Positions 1 to 8,829 of a stretch of DNA of 53,093 bases are shown here, in pieces. The notes beneath the pieces are model-generated. The model was not told the DNA's origin. It worked only from the letters and a program-made list of their open reading frames with translations, and did not search any database. The position numbers and the translations under genes were made by a program. The stretch's first letter is position 1; the number at the start of each line of letters is the position of its first letter. This stretch comes from an uncultured Bacteroides sp. (GTDB taxonomy: Bacteria; Bacteroidota; Bacteroidia; Bacteroidales; Bacteroidaceae): positions 1 to 53,093 of the forward strand of contig CASGED010000117.1 in the NCBI GenBank assembly GCA_949300425.1, written 5' to 3'.

Positions 1-26
1 CCTCTGCCAGGCGTTGCATCACTGGC

Positions 27-149
27 TTAAATGGTTTGGTTAATGACTTGCATCAATTCCATTTCAAAGTCTTCATCACGTCCAAAAGGATAATATCCCC
101 GGCGCAAATAGTCTTGAAACAACGGCAGAGGTGCCGGAAATATAGGCAT
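27..149 (-). pseudogene. AAA-ATPase fragment (remnant)
   Basis: This is a 40-codon open frame from ATG at 149 to a TAA at 27-29. It reads through a stretch containing YLRRGYYPFG, which resembles an internal segment of the Bacteroidetes AAA ATPases found as solitary genes. The real family is several hundred residues long with an N-terminal Walker A motif. Here the frame starts just before the YYPF segment and stops about 20 residues after it, so both the ATPase core and the C-terminal part are missing. Bases 1-26 continue in another frame without restoring a long product. I read it as a decayed remnant; the left edge hides what follows. The family assignment rests on recall of the motif only. 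Confidence 0.45.
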
Positions 150-150
150 G

Positions 151-201
151 TTGCATCAAATAAATGCAGAAATCACTGAATCTTGCATTTATTTGGTGCA
201 A
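151..201. repeat. Inverted repeat upstream of the ATPase remnant
   Basis: The arm at 151-168 (TTGCATCAAATAAATGCA) matches the reverse complement of 183-201 with one mismatch and one indel, around a loop of about 14 bases. It lies 35 bp past the stop of the last permease gene and directly before the ATG of the ATPase remnant. No T-run follows on either strand, so an operator or promoter element of the former ATPase gene is more likely than a terminator. Confidence 0.6.
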
Positions 202-235
202 TTTCATGAAGCAGAATAAGAGAAGAGGACGATGG

Positions 236-1489
236 TCACTCGTCATGCAACGCCTCGGCAGGTTGTATCTTCATCGCCCGGCGGGCGGGATACCAGATGC
301 CTAATACAATAATAACGGCCAGCAACAACAACGCCCCCACGAAGCAACCGACAAAGCGCCATGCCGAAACATCTACCAGCGTATGCACCGTGAGGTCAGC
401 CAGTTGCAGGTTGGACGCAATGAAGAGGGCGGGAACGGCAGCCAACGCCAAAAGCATCAGACCTTCCGCCAGGAGGTAACGCATCACGCTCCGGCGGTCA
501 CTCCCCATAGCCATGCGCAGAGCTATCTCACAACGACGCTTGCGGGTACGGTACCAGAAGGTGGCCAGCACGCACAGGAAAACGTTGAAGCCGAAGAACG
601 TCGCCACGGCATAGACCGTATTCAGATAGTTCACCGTACCTTGCTCCACATCATAGGCTGCTTTCATGTCGGCGTAGGAACGGATGTAGTCGAGGTAAAA
701 GATACCCCGGTCAAACACGGGCTGCATGTCACGCCGGAAGCGTTCGGCGAAGCCAGCCACACGGTCGGGCGACACCCGAACGGCGATGTGTTGCCAGAAC
801 AGAGCCTTGTCCACGGGCAGAGAGATGAACGGCTCGTAACGCTCGTAGTCGCTCAGCTTGTGGCGGGGCAATACGACCATGACGCGGTAGTTGGTCACGG
901 GATTCTTCGTCTGTAGCCAGTAAGGATTGAAGCACGTCTTGCCCAAAGCGTCGGCATATGTCGGCATGTGGAACAAGGAGTCCGCCAAGTCGGCGCTCAT
1001 CAGCACGGGCATGGGATGCTCGGCGGACAGCCAACGGCTTTCATCCAACTGTCCGGCCAAGGGCTTCAGCCGGAACACATCGAAGTAGGAAGCCGTGACG
1101 TAGCGGATGTAGCAATGCACCACGTGCGTGGAGTCGGCGTGAGGGGCGTAGCCTTCGAACTGCGTCTCGCCGGAATAGGGCACGCTGCCGTAGTAGGCAC
1201 ACACGTCCTGCACACCGGGATAGTCCTTAACCAGATTATATAAATAGGTGAAGTCCTCCCCTGCCCGACGGTTGTCGGCATCCTCGATGACCTCCATCGG
1301 CTTGGTGCCTACCATGAGGTCGAACACGCAGTCCGTGTCGTAGCCTTTGGGCTGCAAGGCCGCTCCTTCATAATTATAGACTAAGTCGATGCCATACCAC
1401 AGGATGACCGTCACTAAGGTCAGTTCCACCCACAGCCAAGCGTTGGCACGGCGTTGGTTCCACAGTTGATGAAATATTTGCCTCCACAT
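236..1489 (-). CDS. FtsX/MacB-type ABC permease, subtype B, fifth pair
   Basis: This 417-residue inner-membrane permease is the last gene of the locus. A first membrane helix spans about residues 18-38. A large extracytoplasmic MacB_PCD-like domain follows, and three C-terminal helices form the FtsX domain (about 290-315, 340-365 and 380-402). The cytoplasmic loop after the second helix carries FWYRTRKRRCEIALRMAMGS, the subtype B signature in this locus, and the protein ends in PAEALHDE. It starts 5 bp after the subtype A gene at 1495-2820, so the two are probably translationally coupled and form a heterodimer. There is no fused ATPase domain, so it must use an ATPase in trans; the only one nearby is at 9130-9801. 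The substrate is unknown. Confidence 0.85.
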   Translation of the reverse strand: MWRQIFHQLWNQRRANAWLWVELTLVTVILWYGIDLVYNYEGAALQPKGYDTDCVFDLMVGTKPMEVIEDADNRRAGEDFTYLYNLVKDYPGVQDVCAYYGSVPYSGETQFEGYAPHADSTHVVHCYIRYVTASYFDVFRLKPLAGQLDESRWLSAEHPMPVLMSADLADSLFHMPTYADALGKTCFNPYWLQTKNPVTNYRVMVVLPRHKLSDYERYEPFISLPVDKALFWQHIAVRVSPDRVAGFAERFRRDMQPVFDRGIFYLDYIRSYADMKAAYDVEQGTVNYLNTVYAVATFFGFNVFLCVLATFWYRTRKRRCEIALRMAMGSDRRSVMRYLLAEGLMLLALAAVPALFIASNLQLADLTVHTLVDVSAWRFVGCFVGALLLLAVIIVLGIWYPARRAMKIQPAEALHDE

Positions 1490-1494
1490 AATCG

Positions 1495-2820
1495 TTATTC
1501 TCCTCCTACCAATGTAAAAGCTATGTTGCGCCGCACCGCCATCCAGGCAGGGAGCAACGTAGACAATGCGTTAAACACCAAACAAGCCAGCAGCACCGCC
1601 CCGAACAGCACGGGACGAAACAGCAAATCGGCACCCAGCACGATGCCCGACGCCTGCACGCCGCCCGTACCGAAAAGCCACGTGTTGCCCGCCACAACCA
1701 ACAGGCACGACAGCCCGTAGCCCAACAGGCCACCGATGAGCGTCGTGCCCAAGCTCTCTAAGAACAACCGCCCGATGATGTCGGCATTCGTCGCCCCGTA
1801 GGCCTTGCGGATGGCAATCTCGCTCAGGCGGCTTTGCATCTGGGCGTGTACCAGCCCCGATATGCCCACGGCGGGCACCACTAACAGGATAATCAGCAGG
1901 AGCGCATACACCAGCCGGGCATCGATGCTGCTGCCGCGGAAGAAGGTGTACTCCGTGTGGGTGTAAAGTTGCGGGTCGCTCAAGACGTATTCCCCGCCCG
2001 AACGGTTCAGCCTCTCCAAGCGCTGCTCCACCTCGGCACGGATGTCGGAAGGCGACGCGCCGGAAGTCCTGCGTATCACGGCATAGCGCAATCCGGCCAG
2101 TCCGCCCGTCTCGCGGACATTGTAGTTTTGCGTCTCGTTCAGCAGCGTAAAGGGTTCCCACACCTCGGCATAGGCAGTCTGGAAGATGGAGCTGACGTCA
2201 CTCACCACGCCGACCACCCGCACGGGCTGGAAGTCCATCTGCATCTCCCCGCCCACGGCACGGTCGGCACTGCCAAAGAGTTGCCGCGCCAAACGTTCGG
2301 TGATAACCACAAAACGCCGCGTCACCCCGTCCTCCAGACTGCGGTAGCTGCGCCATTCGTCCTCCGCCTCTTGGAAGGCGGCACGCCCCGCGTCATACTC
2401 GGCTTGCGTAAAAGGCCTGCCCGCCACGAAGTCATATTGGAAAAAACTGAACCAGTTTGCCGCCACGGGACGCAGGAACACGGACCGGCGGTCGGACGAA
2501 GCGGGCAAGGAGCACAACGCCCGTTGCAATCCTCCGTGCCACGTCAGCGTGTCCATGCCCGGCAGGTTGTCATACAACGCCTCGAAAGCCGTAGGACCTA
2601 AGCCCCGATAGCCCATCAGGTTTGTGCCGTTGGCACGCATACACTGCGTCCCCGTGTTGTACAGCATCCGGCTGCGCTCCGTCTCCGGAGCCACATCGGC
2701 TGTACGGAAGTCATACACCATCACCACCACCATGACAAACGCCAGGGTGACGGCAGTGCCGACCATGCAGGCCGCCGCATAGAAGCGGTGCTGGCCGATG
2801 AGATGAATCAGTTGTTTCAT
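1495..2820 (-). CDS. FtsX/MacB-type ABC permease, subtype A, fifth pair
   Basis: At 441 residues this is the longest subtype A permease of the locus. A membrane helix near residues 15-37 is followed by an extracytoplasmic domain containing RSRMLYNTGTQ (the R-x-R-x-LY element seen in most A-type members). Three FtsX helices lie near 310-330, 365-390 and 400-425. The loop motif MQSRLSEIAIRKAYGAT marks subtype A. Its ATG at 2820 is preceded by a leader also found before three other genes in the window (2825-2846). The 183-bp gap to the preceding permease holds an inverted-repeat element. The partner is the B-type gene at 236-1489. Confidence 0.85.
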   Translation of the reverse strand: MKQLIHLIGQHRFYAAACMVGTAVTLAFVMVVVMVYDFRTADVAPETERSRMLYNTGTQCMRANGTNLMGYRGLGPTAFEALYDNLPGMDTLTWHGGLQRALCSLPASSDRRSVFLRPVAANWFSFFQYDFVAGRPFTQAEYDAGRAAFQEAEDEWRSYRSLEDGVTRRFVVITERLARQLFGSADRAVGGEMQMDFQPVRVVGVVSDVSSIFQTAYAEVWEPFTLLNETQNYNVRETGGLAGLRYAVIRRTSGASPSDIRAEVEQRLERLNRSGGEYVLSDPQLYTHTEYTFFRGSSIDARLVYALLLIILLVVPAVGISGLVHAQMQSRLSEIAIRKAYGATNADIIGRLFLESLGTTLIGGLLGYGLSCLLVVAGNTWLFGTGGVQASGIVLGADLLFRPVLFGAVLLACLVFNALSTLLPAWMAVRRNIAFTLVGGE

Positions 2821-2824
2821 TATT

Positions 2825-2846
2825 CTATTATTTAAATGATAATTTA
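2825..2846 (-). other. Recurrent AT-rich translation leader
   Basis: On the minus strand this reads ATTATCATTTAAATAAT shortly before the permease ATG at 2820. Near-identical leaders precede the genes starting at 8793 (8801-8822), 12588 (12601-12618) and 31378 (31383-31400). It is probably an AT-rich ribosome-loading region, which fits the weak use of Shine-Dalgarno sequences in Bacteroidetes. Confidence 0.5.
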
Positions 2847-2856
2847 TCTGTCTCAG

Positions 2857-2976
2857 GGAACGCAGACGACGCAGAATACACAGATGAACGCAGACTTATA
2901 TTTTTTTCAGTGCAGATAGACGAAGCCCTTTATTTTCCGCGAGCCTCTGCGCCCGTCTGCGTTGTCTGCGTTCTCC
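2857..2976. repeat. 120-bp intergenic element with terminal inverted repeats
   Basis: The left end (2857-2875, GGAACGCAGACGACGCAGA) matches the reverse complement of the right end (2956-2976) with a few differences. The centre carries GACGAAGCCCTTTA. The element at 15272-15384 has the same layout and a closely related centre (GGCGAAGCCCTTTA), so the two are diverged members of one family. It lies between two permease genes of the same direction and would fold in the mRNA. Confidence 0.65.
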
Positions 2977-3003
2977 TAATCAGCCCGCTAAATTCCCATT
3001 TTC

Positions 3004-4266
3004 CTATTCGTCATGCAACGCCTCGGCGGGCTGTACCTTCATCGCCCGGCGGGCGGGATACCAGATGCCGATGAGTATCATCAGTGCGATGAACACGAAG
3101 GCCAAAGCGGCGCAGAGTAACAACCGTTCCGGCTCCAAAGTCGTGCCGTTGCGCCAAGAATTCAGTTCGGCGCTTGCCAACACGTAATCCACCGCCAACG
3201 CCAAAGGCGTAATGACGAGCAACAGCAACATGCCTTCGCTCATCAGGCGGGCAAAGACTGCCCGATTGGTCGCACCGTTAATCTTGTGCAGGGCTATCTC
3301 ACCCCGGCGTTGCTGCGTACGGAACCAGAAGGTGCCCAACAGGCCGAGGAAGATGTTCAGCATCAGGAAGGCCATACCCGCACAGAGGAACTGTGTGTCA
3401 CTGCTCCACGACTGCTGGAAACTGCGGCGAATGTCTGTAAAGCTGCGTATATCCGATATGTAGACATTGCCGATGCGGAACTGTTTCTCGCTGTCCGCCC
3501 GCAGATTGTCTATAAAATTGCGGTCTTTATCTGCTTTGACACGGACACACAGTTCGTTGAGCACAGTGATGAGACCGGAATGTTGGTTCAGAAGAGAAGC
3601 CAGATTGTAGCACACCGTGTAACCCCATTTTGCCTCCTCATAGTCGTGGTAACGCACGGGCTGTAGAGCCGTGACCGTGAAGGACCTAGTGGTATCGCCG
3701 TCGAGGTGGAAACCATTGCCGGCAATCTCCGTCAGCGGTATCCCATAACGACGCATGAATATGTTATTCGACGCCAATAAATGCCCTTTTTCAAGCAGTT
3801 CGGCCAGTTGGTCTGGCGTCTCGCCTCGTGCGCCTTGGTAGCGGAATACCCGCACGAAGTCGGGCGTCATGTAGCGGCGCACCACAAAGCCGCTGCTCTG
3901 CAACGTATCATATTGCAGGCTGCATCCGCTGTTGTTGCCGTTATAGGGATGGGCGTTGCATGACAGGCTGACCGCCTCCACCTCCGGACGGCGGCGCAGG
4001 CGTTCCACGATTCCCAATACATCATCACGCCACTGCTCTACATCCCAGTCCGGATCGTAATCGGGACTCTTGTTCGTCAAATAACCTAAGTAGATACGGT
4101 AGCAGTGCTCCGTGTTGAAACCGCGCGGCTCTAAATAAGTGGCAGCCCGACAGTAGAGCATGTCTATGATATACCACATCACCACACTGACCACTAACAG
4201 TTCCAACGCCAGCCATACATTGCCGCGCCACTCGTTTCGTATCTGTGTAAATAGTTTCTTTTGCAT
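3004..4266 (-). CDS. FtsX/MacB-type ABC permease, subtype B, fourth pair
   Basis: This is a 420-residue permease with an N-terminal helix near residues 18-38, a periplasmic domain and three FtsX helices. Its loop reads FWFRTQQRRGEIALHKINGA, where other B members have LRMSMGS-like sequence, so it is the most diverged B copy in that region. It ends in PAEALHDE like the fifth-pair copy, which suggests those two are close duplicates. It starts 11 bp after its A partner (4278-5579). On the minus strand the stop is followed within a few bases by AAATGGGAATTTAG, a short sequence that also follows two other stops in the window. Confidence 0.85.
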   Translation of the reverse strand: MQKKLFTQIRNEWRGNVWLALELLVVSVVMWYIIDMLYCRAATYLEPRGFNTEHCYRIYLGYLTNKSPDYDPDWDVEQWRDDVLGIVERLRRRPEVEAVSLSCNAHPYNGNNSGCSLQYDTLQSSGFVVRRYMTPDFVRVFRYQGARGETPDQLAELLEKGHLLASNNIFMRRYGIPLTEIAGNGFHLDGDTTRSFTVTALQPVRYHDYEEAKWGYTVCYNLASLLNQHSGLITVLNELCVRVKADKDRNFIDNLRADSEKQFRIGNVYISDIRSFTDIRRSFQQSWSSDTQFLCAGMAFLMLNIFLGLLGTFWFRTQQRRGEIALHKINGATNRAVFARLMSEGMLLLLVITPLALAVDYVLASAELNSWRNGTTLEPERLLLCAALAFVFIALMILIGIWYPARRAMKVQPAEALHDE

Positions 4267-4277
4267 AAGCTATATTA

Positions 4278-5579
4278 TTAATGGAGTCTTCCTCCGATGG
4301 ATTCAACAATATTCATGCGTACCGCACGCCAGGCGGGAATGCCGGCACTGAGCAGATTGAGCACGAAGCAGAACAGCAATGCCCACAGGAACGTGGAAGC
4401 GTGTATCAAGATAGAGGCATCCACCAGGGGCGGGTTCAGCGTGCGGCTGAAGTTCTGCGCAAAAAGCAACTCATTGGCCGTAAAAGCGAACAGAATACTT
4501 AGGATGAAACCGATAACGCCCGCCAACAGAGTAACGATGAAGTTCTCCGCCAATATCTGTCCCGCCAATTCCGCACGAGTACAGCCAAAGGCACGGCGTA
4601 CGCCTATCTCCGCCACTCGTTGGCGCAAGCGGCTCTGGGTCATGCTGCTCAGGTTGATAGCCGGCACGATAAGCAGGATGAGATAGACCATCAACCGTCG
4701 GTTGCGCTCGCCTTGCAGGTTCGGTTCGTTGTTCGAACTGTATGCGATAGCATTCTTCTCTTGGTTGTATGGACGATTACGCATGAAAATTTCCCAGCCT
4801 TCTTCCTTACGGGCATCGTTGTAGGCACGCACGCTGCGGTCACTCTCTTCACGAATGGCGGGGAAGTCGGCACGGCTGCGGGCCAACAGGGCACAACTGA
4901 AGTTACCCATGATGCCGCCCGCATCCGTGTCCTTCGGCGTATCTGTCGAGGTGTAAGGTATCCACACTTGGGCGTATGCCGTAGTGGCCAATGTACTGAC
5001 ATCTTCTACCACACCCGCCACCCGGTAGGGAGCATGGTTCAGCAAGAACTCGCGCCCCGCCACGCTTTGGTCCGTGCCGAAGAGGGCACGCGCCACGCTT
5101 CGGGTAATGACCGCCACGGGCAAACCGGCGTCAAAGGTAGCTTTGTCATAGGGCTTGCCATCGAGGAAACTGAAGTCGAACACCCGCCAGAATACATCGT
5201 CCGTCTCCTTCAAGTCTACGGAAAAAGTTGGCTGGCCGGGCACACTGACAGGTGTGGTCACATTCCAGGCCTGATACACCGTGCAGGCTTCCGGCGTGGT
5301 AAGGGTACGGAAACATTGGTCGGCCACCTGTACACTCATGCAGCCGTTGCTGCTGTCATCGGCTCCCCACACCTTCGGGTTGCGTACACTGGTGTTCTTG
5401 TAGTAGAGCATTCGGTCACGGTTACTCTCCGGTGCAAACGGCTCCACCTGCACCTGCTGCACCATCACTACCAGCATGATGAGGAAGATGGCGAGTGCCG
5501 TACCCGTCACGTTCACCACGCTGATGATAGGGTTCTGCCTGAGTTGCGCCCAGGCTTGTTGGAAATATTGCTTGATCAT
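4278..5579 (-). CDS. FtsX/MacB-type ABC permease, subtype A, fourth pair
   Basis: This 433-residue protein has a first helix at about residues 18-40, then an extracytoplasmic domain beginning with the NRDRMLYYKN element, then FtsX helices near 300-320, 355-380 and 395-420. The coupling-loop motif is LRQRVAEIGVRRAFGCT. It differs from sister A genes by Cys in place of Ala in the GAT element. It starts 30 bp after the B gene of the third pair, across an AT-rich spacer, and is followed after 11 bp by its B partner. It is an integral membrane subunit without its own nucleotide-binding domain. Confidence 0.85.
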   Translation of the reverse strand: MIKQYFQQAWAQLRQNPIISVVNVTGTALAIFLIMLVVMVQQVQVEPFAPESNRDRMLYYKNTSVRNPKVWGADDSSNGCMSVQVADQCFRTLTTPEACTVYQAWNVTTPVSVPGQPTFSVDLKETDDVFWRVFDFSFLDGKPYDKATFDAGLPVAVITRSVARALFGTDQSVAGREFLLNHAPYRVAGVVEDVSTLATTAYAQVWIPYTSTDTPKDTDAGGIMGNFSCALLARSRADFPAIREESDRSVRAYNDARKEEGWEIFMRNRPYNQEKNAIAYSSNNEPNLQGERNRRLMVYLILLIVPAINLSSMTQSRLRQRVAEIGVRRAFGCTRAELAGQILAENFIVTLLAGVIGFILSILFAFTANELLFAQNFSRTLNPPLVDASILIHASTFLWALLFCFVLNLLSAGIPAWRAVRMNIVESIGGRLH

Positions 5580-5609
5580 ATCTTATACCATATTATATAT
5601 ATAACATAC

Positions 5610-6872
5610 TCATTCTTCGTGCAACGCATCGGCTGGCTGTATCCGCATTGCCTTGTGGGCGGGGAACCAGATGCCGACAACCACCATCAGTGCCATCAGC
5701 AGCCAAGCGCCGACACTCCCCAGCAGAAAACGCACGCCCGACCACTTCACCGGCCATGTCGAGATAAGTGCCGTATGCCCTACACTTGGTTCGGCAATAG
5801 CCACCGCATAGCAGATGAACATAGCAGGCAAGGCAGCCATCGTCAACAGCAACAAGCCCTCGCCCATCAGCAGGCAGAAGATGTTCCGCCGGCTGCTGCC
5901 CATGCTCATGCGCAAGCCTATCTCACTACGGCGGCGGCGCGTACGGTACCAGAAGGTGCCTATCAGCCCCAGGAACACGTTCACCAGGAGGAAGAACGCC
6001 ACAAGCATCTGTGTGTTCACCCGGTCCACATCGCCGTTCATCACCTCGAACAGGTGCTGTTGCGTGGTGTAAGGCACGGCGTCCGCCACAAAGACGTTGT
6101 CCACGTCCAGTCGGGGAGCTATCTCGCGGTTGAAGCGGGCACGGAAGTCCGGCGTGTCGGCAGAAGGCTTCAGGCGGAAAGTCAACTGTGCCCAGTTATT
6201 GTCAAAGTTCTCGTTGCTGAATGCGCGGTCGATACGGTGGAACACGGATCTGGCATCGCTCCCATAGCGATACGTACGTATGGAACCGATGACACCACAT
6301 TGGGTAAACACCTCCGACGTGTCTCTTCCGTCAAACAGCTTCGTGTCGAGACTAAAACCGGGTACATGCTCCTTAAAGAGTTCATAGGCTCTTTTCGTCA
6401 GCATCACGTGATAACCGTCGGTGGGCAGCCCGGCGAAAGGATGCCGCTCGTCCTCCGTCATGCGGAACACCCGGCAATAGTCCGCCGTCACAAACAGGTT
6501 GCGCACGTTCAGCCCTACACTGTCATTCGCCGCCATCATACTGTAGCTGTTCTGTCCGCTCATGGGCAAGCTGAAGTACGACAAGGCGGCACACTCCACT
6601 TCGGGCAATGCCTGCAGTTTCTCCAACAGGTTGAAGTATTTGTCTACCGTGGTCAGCGTGGTGTCCCGGCTCTCGCCTCCCTCGATGGTAGACAACTGGT
6701 AGACGTGGCTGATGTCCATGCCCAACGGTCGGTAGAAGGTGTACTTCAGGCAACCGAGGGAATCGCAAAGGTACCACATCACGAGGAACACGACAAAGAG
6801 TTCCGCCAGCACCCAGCCGTTGCTGCGGAAGCGGGCGCGTATCATGTGCAGATTGTGTAAAATGTATTTCAT
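5610..6872 (-). CDS. FtsX/MacB-type ABC permease, subtype B, third pair
   Basis: This is a 420-residue permease with an N-terminal helix at about residues 20-40, a periplasmic domain and a C-terminal three-helix FtsX domain. The cytoplasmic loop FWYRTRRRRSEIGLRMSMGS is nearly the same as in the fifth-pair B copy. The C-terminus is PADALHEE instead of PAEALHDE, a small but clear departure from its sisters. It follows its A partner after 22 bp. A very long open frame on the opposite strand (4620-6860) is a codon-usage shadow and not a gene. Confidence 0.85.
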   Translation of the reverse strand: MKYILHNLHMIRARFRSNGWVLAELFVVFLVMWYLCDSLGCLKYTFYRPLGMDISHVYQLSTIEGGESRDTTLTTVDKYFNLLEKLQALPEVECAALSYFSLPMSGQNSYSMMAANDSVGLNVRNLFVTADYCRVFRMTEDERHPFAGLPTDGYHVMLTKRAYELFKEHVPGFSLDTKLFDGRDTSEVFTQCGVIGSIRTYRYGSDARSVFHRIDRAFSNENFDNNWAQLTFRLKPSADTPDFRARFNREIAPRLDVDNVFVADAVPYTTQQHLFEVMNGDVDRVNTQMLVAFFLLVNVFLGLIGTFWYRTRRRRSEIGLRMSMGSSRRNIFCLLMGEGLLLLTMAALPAMFICYAVAIAEPSVGHTALISTWPVKWSGVRFLLGSVGAWLLMALMVVVGIWFPAHKAMRIQPADALHEE

Positions 6873-6894
6873 AAGTCAGTCTCCTCCTCTCCGA

Positions 6895-8175
6895 TTAATG
6901 GTCATAAAGCGATTCTACAATGTTGCGGCGCGTGGCCATCCAAGCGGGCAGCCAAGCACTCAGCAGGTTGATAAGCACACAGAATAGGAACGCCAGCACA
7001 AACACCGTGGGGCTGAACAAGGCGCCCATGCTCAGGCTGAACTCGCCGGACGAACCGACGTTCTGGTTGTTCGTGAAGAGCCAACCCCGTAATACATAGA
7101 CACTGGCATAGCTCAACACTAACCCAACGATGCCGCCTACCACGCTCAACACCAAATTCTCGTTCAGCATCTGGCGGATGAGCACGCCCCGTGTGGCGCC
7201 GAACGCCTTGCGCACACCTAATTCAGCGGTGCGTTGCTGCATACGACTACTGCTCAGTCCACAGAGGTTGAGCGAGGGAACCAGCAGGATGATGACCAAC
7301 GCCAGGGCGTATTGCAGGTAAATCATCGACATGTCCGGACCCACGTTGCTCCAGATGTGATTGACGTGCGCCACGATGTCGTCCGGCTGCTCCATGATGG
7401 TCAGCTGCCATTCACCCAGTCCGGCATTAAGATCGGCTAAACGTTTGGTGATACCCTCCCGTATCTGCGGAAAGTCCGCCTTGCTGTGAGCGAGAATGGC
7501 CACGTGCATGTACGTAGCATAATCATTTATACCATTGGCGGTTTGGTCCTCCTTCGGATAGAGCGTCCACACTTGGGCGTAAGCGTCCTTGGCGGTGAGC
7601 GATACGTCTTTCACCACACCCACTACACGGGCTTCCCGGCGGTTGAGCAGGATGTACTGGCCTACGGCATCGGTCGTGCCGAACAGGTGACGGGCCACCG
7701 AGGCGCACAGCACCACCGACAGGCGGTTGCCGCCCCAATCGGCTTCGGTAAAGCCTGCCCCGCTGAGGAAGTCGAAGCGGAACACGTGCCAATAGGCGGG
7801 GTCTGTATAGCTGATGTCCGCCTTGACACGCTGCCCTCCATCAGAGAGGGAGACCAACGCATCGGTTGCCGGACTGAAAGCAGTGCAGGCTTCCACTCCG
7901 GGCACACCCTCAACGCACCGCTTCATGAAGGCAGGCGAACAGCTGCTGTAACCTCCATAGCTTTTATTGTCTTTCTGTTGGACACCCACGGCGGAGATGT
8001 AAAGGCAGCGCGAACGGTTGACCTCCGGCACCAAGTCGGCGTACTTGGTCTGCCACACGATGACAATGACCATAATCATCGTGATGGCAAAGGCCGTACC
8101 CAGCACCGAGATACAGGTCAGCAACGGCTGATTACGCACCAACTCCCAAACCTGAGCGAATAATTGCTTCCTCAT
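6895..8175 (-). CDS. FtsX/MacB-type ABC permease, subtype A, third pair
   Basis: This is a 426-residue permease. The start MRKQLFAQVWELVRNQPLL is followed by a helix (about 20-42), the NRSRCLYIS element and a MacB-like periplasmic domain, then FtsX helices near 290-310, 345-370 and 385-410. The loop motif is MQQRTAELGVRKAFGAT. It begins 3 bp after the stop of the DUF2807 gene (8179-8793), so translation of the secreted DUF2807 protein and this permease is probably coupled. It is the first permease of the second transcription unit, downstream of the ATPase. Confidence 0.85.
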   Translation of the reverse strand: MRKQLFAQVWELVRNQPLLTCISVLGTAFAITMIMVIVIVWQTKYADLVPEVNRSRCLYISAVGVQQKDNKSYGGYSSCSPAFMKRCVEGVPGVEACTAFSPATDALVSLSDGGQRVKADISYTDPAYWHVFRFDFLSGAGFTEADWGGNRLSVVLCASVARHLFGTTDAVGQYILLNRREARVVGVVKDVSLTAKDAYAQVWTLYPKEDQTANGINDYATYMHVAILAHSKADFPQIREGITKRLADLNAGLGEWQLTIMEQPDDIVAHVNHIWSNVGPDMSMIYLQYALALVIILLVPSLNLCGLSSSRMQQRTAELGVRKAFGATRGVLIRQMLNENLVLSVVGGIVGLVLSYASVYVLRGWLFTNNQNVGSSGEFSLSMGALFSPTVFVLAFLFCVLINLLSAWLPAWMATRRNIVESLYDH

Positions 8176-8178
8176 TCG

Positions 8179-8793
8179 TCAGTCCTCCTCTATCTCCAGC
8201 TTTCGGGTATTCAGGCTACCGATGCCGCTCTTTTCAAGCTCTGCCGTACGGGTCTTGCCGCGAAGGGTGACGGAGCCTACACCTTCCATCGAAGCGTCCA
8301 CGTGGTCGGCATGTACTTCTACGTCGGCATTGCCCACGCCATTCAAACGCAAGGTCAACGTCTCGCATTGCAGGTCGCGGACATCCAAAGAGCCTACGCC
8401 TTCTACATCGAAACGAATGTCATCGACCTTCAGCGTTTCCTTGCAGTTGAAGCTGCCCACGCCGGTAAACTCCACGCCCTCCAAAGTGGGGGCGGTGAGG
8501 TAAATCGTCACGCCGTTCTTGCTGCCTTTGCGGTTATTTTCCTTATAACCTATTACCAACTCACCGTCACGCACCTCGGTAGTGGTGTTTTTCACATGCT
8601 TCTCTTTGCCCTCGATGCGGAACGACACTTCGGGTGATTGCGTGAAATAGACTTGACCGACAGTGGTCACCTCAATGCGGGTGAAGTCCGCCACCTTGCG
8701 GGTCTGGGTGATGCGGTCGTTATCCTTGGCTGACACGCCGGTAGCGAAGGCTAATGCAGCCAGTAAAGCGAAAAAGATGTATATACGTTTCAT
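8179..8793 (-). CDS. Secreted DUF2807 (head GIN domain) beta-helix protein
   Basis: This 204-residue protein has a clear signal peptide (hydrophobic residues 4-20, cleavage near VSA-KD). The mature part is a DUF2807-type beta-helix with five glycine turns, GVGS, GVGS, GVGN, GVGS and GIGS, at roughly 20-residue steps. DUF2807 proteins are secreted or surface proteins often labelled putative adhesins; their biochemical role is not known. The gene sits between the ATPase and the first permease of the second block, 3 bp before the permease start. This makes it a candidate accessory or sensor of the ABC system in the periplasm. The large nested palindrome at 8830-9126 separates it from the ATPase gene. 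Confidence 0.8.
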   Translation of the reverse strand: MKRIYIFFALLAALAFATGVSAKDNDRITQTRKVADFTRIEVTTVGQVYFTQSPEVSFRIEGKEKHVKNTTTEVRDGELVIGYKENNRKGSKNGVTIYLTAPTLEGVEFTGVGSFNCKETLKVDDIRFDVEGVGSLDVRDLQCETLTLRLNGVGNADVEVHADHVDASMEGVGSVTLRGKTRTAELEKSGIGSLNTRKLEIEED

Positions 8794-8800
8794 AGTTTCT

Positions 8801-8822
8801 ATTATTTAAATGATAATTTATC
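8801..8822 (-). other. Recurrent AT-rich translation leader
   Basis: This is a second copy of the leader described at 2825-2846, here just before the ATG of the DUF2807 gene at 8793. The 22 bases match the first copy throughout. Confidence 0.5.
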
Positions 8823-8829
8823 AGTTAGC

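Noticed and set aside
4620-6860. A very long plus-strand open frame opposite the permease genes (also 12606-13712, 13982-15232 and 27211-28158)
   Set aside because: They run antisense to well-supported genes, have low-complexity His/Gln/Arg-rich translations and no domain, and arise from the codon use of the GC-rich genes on the other strand.
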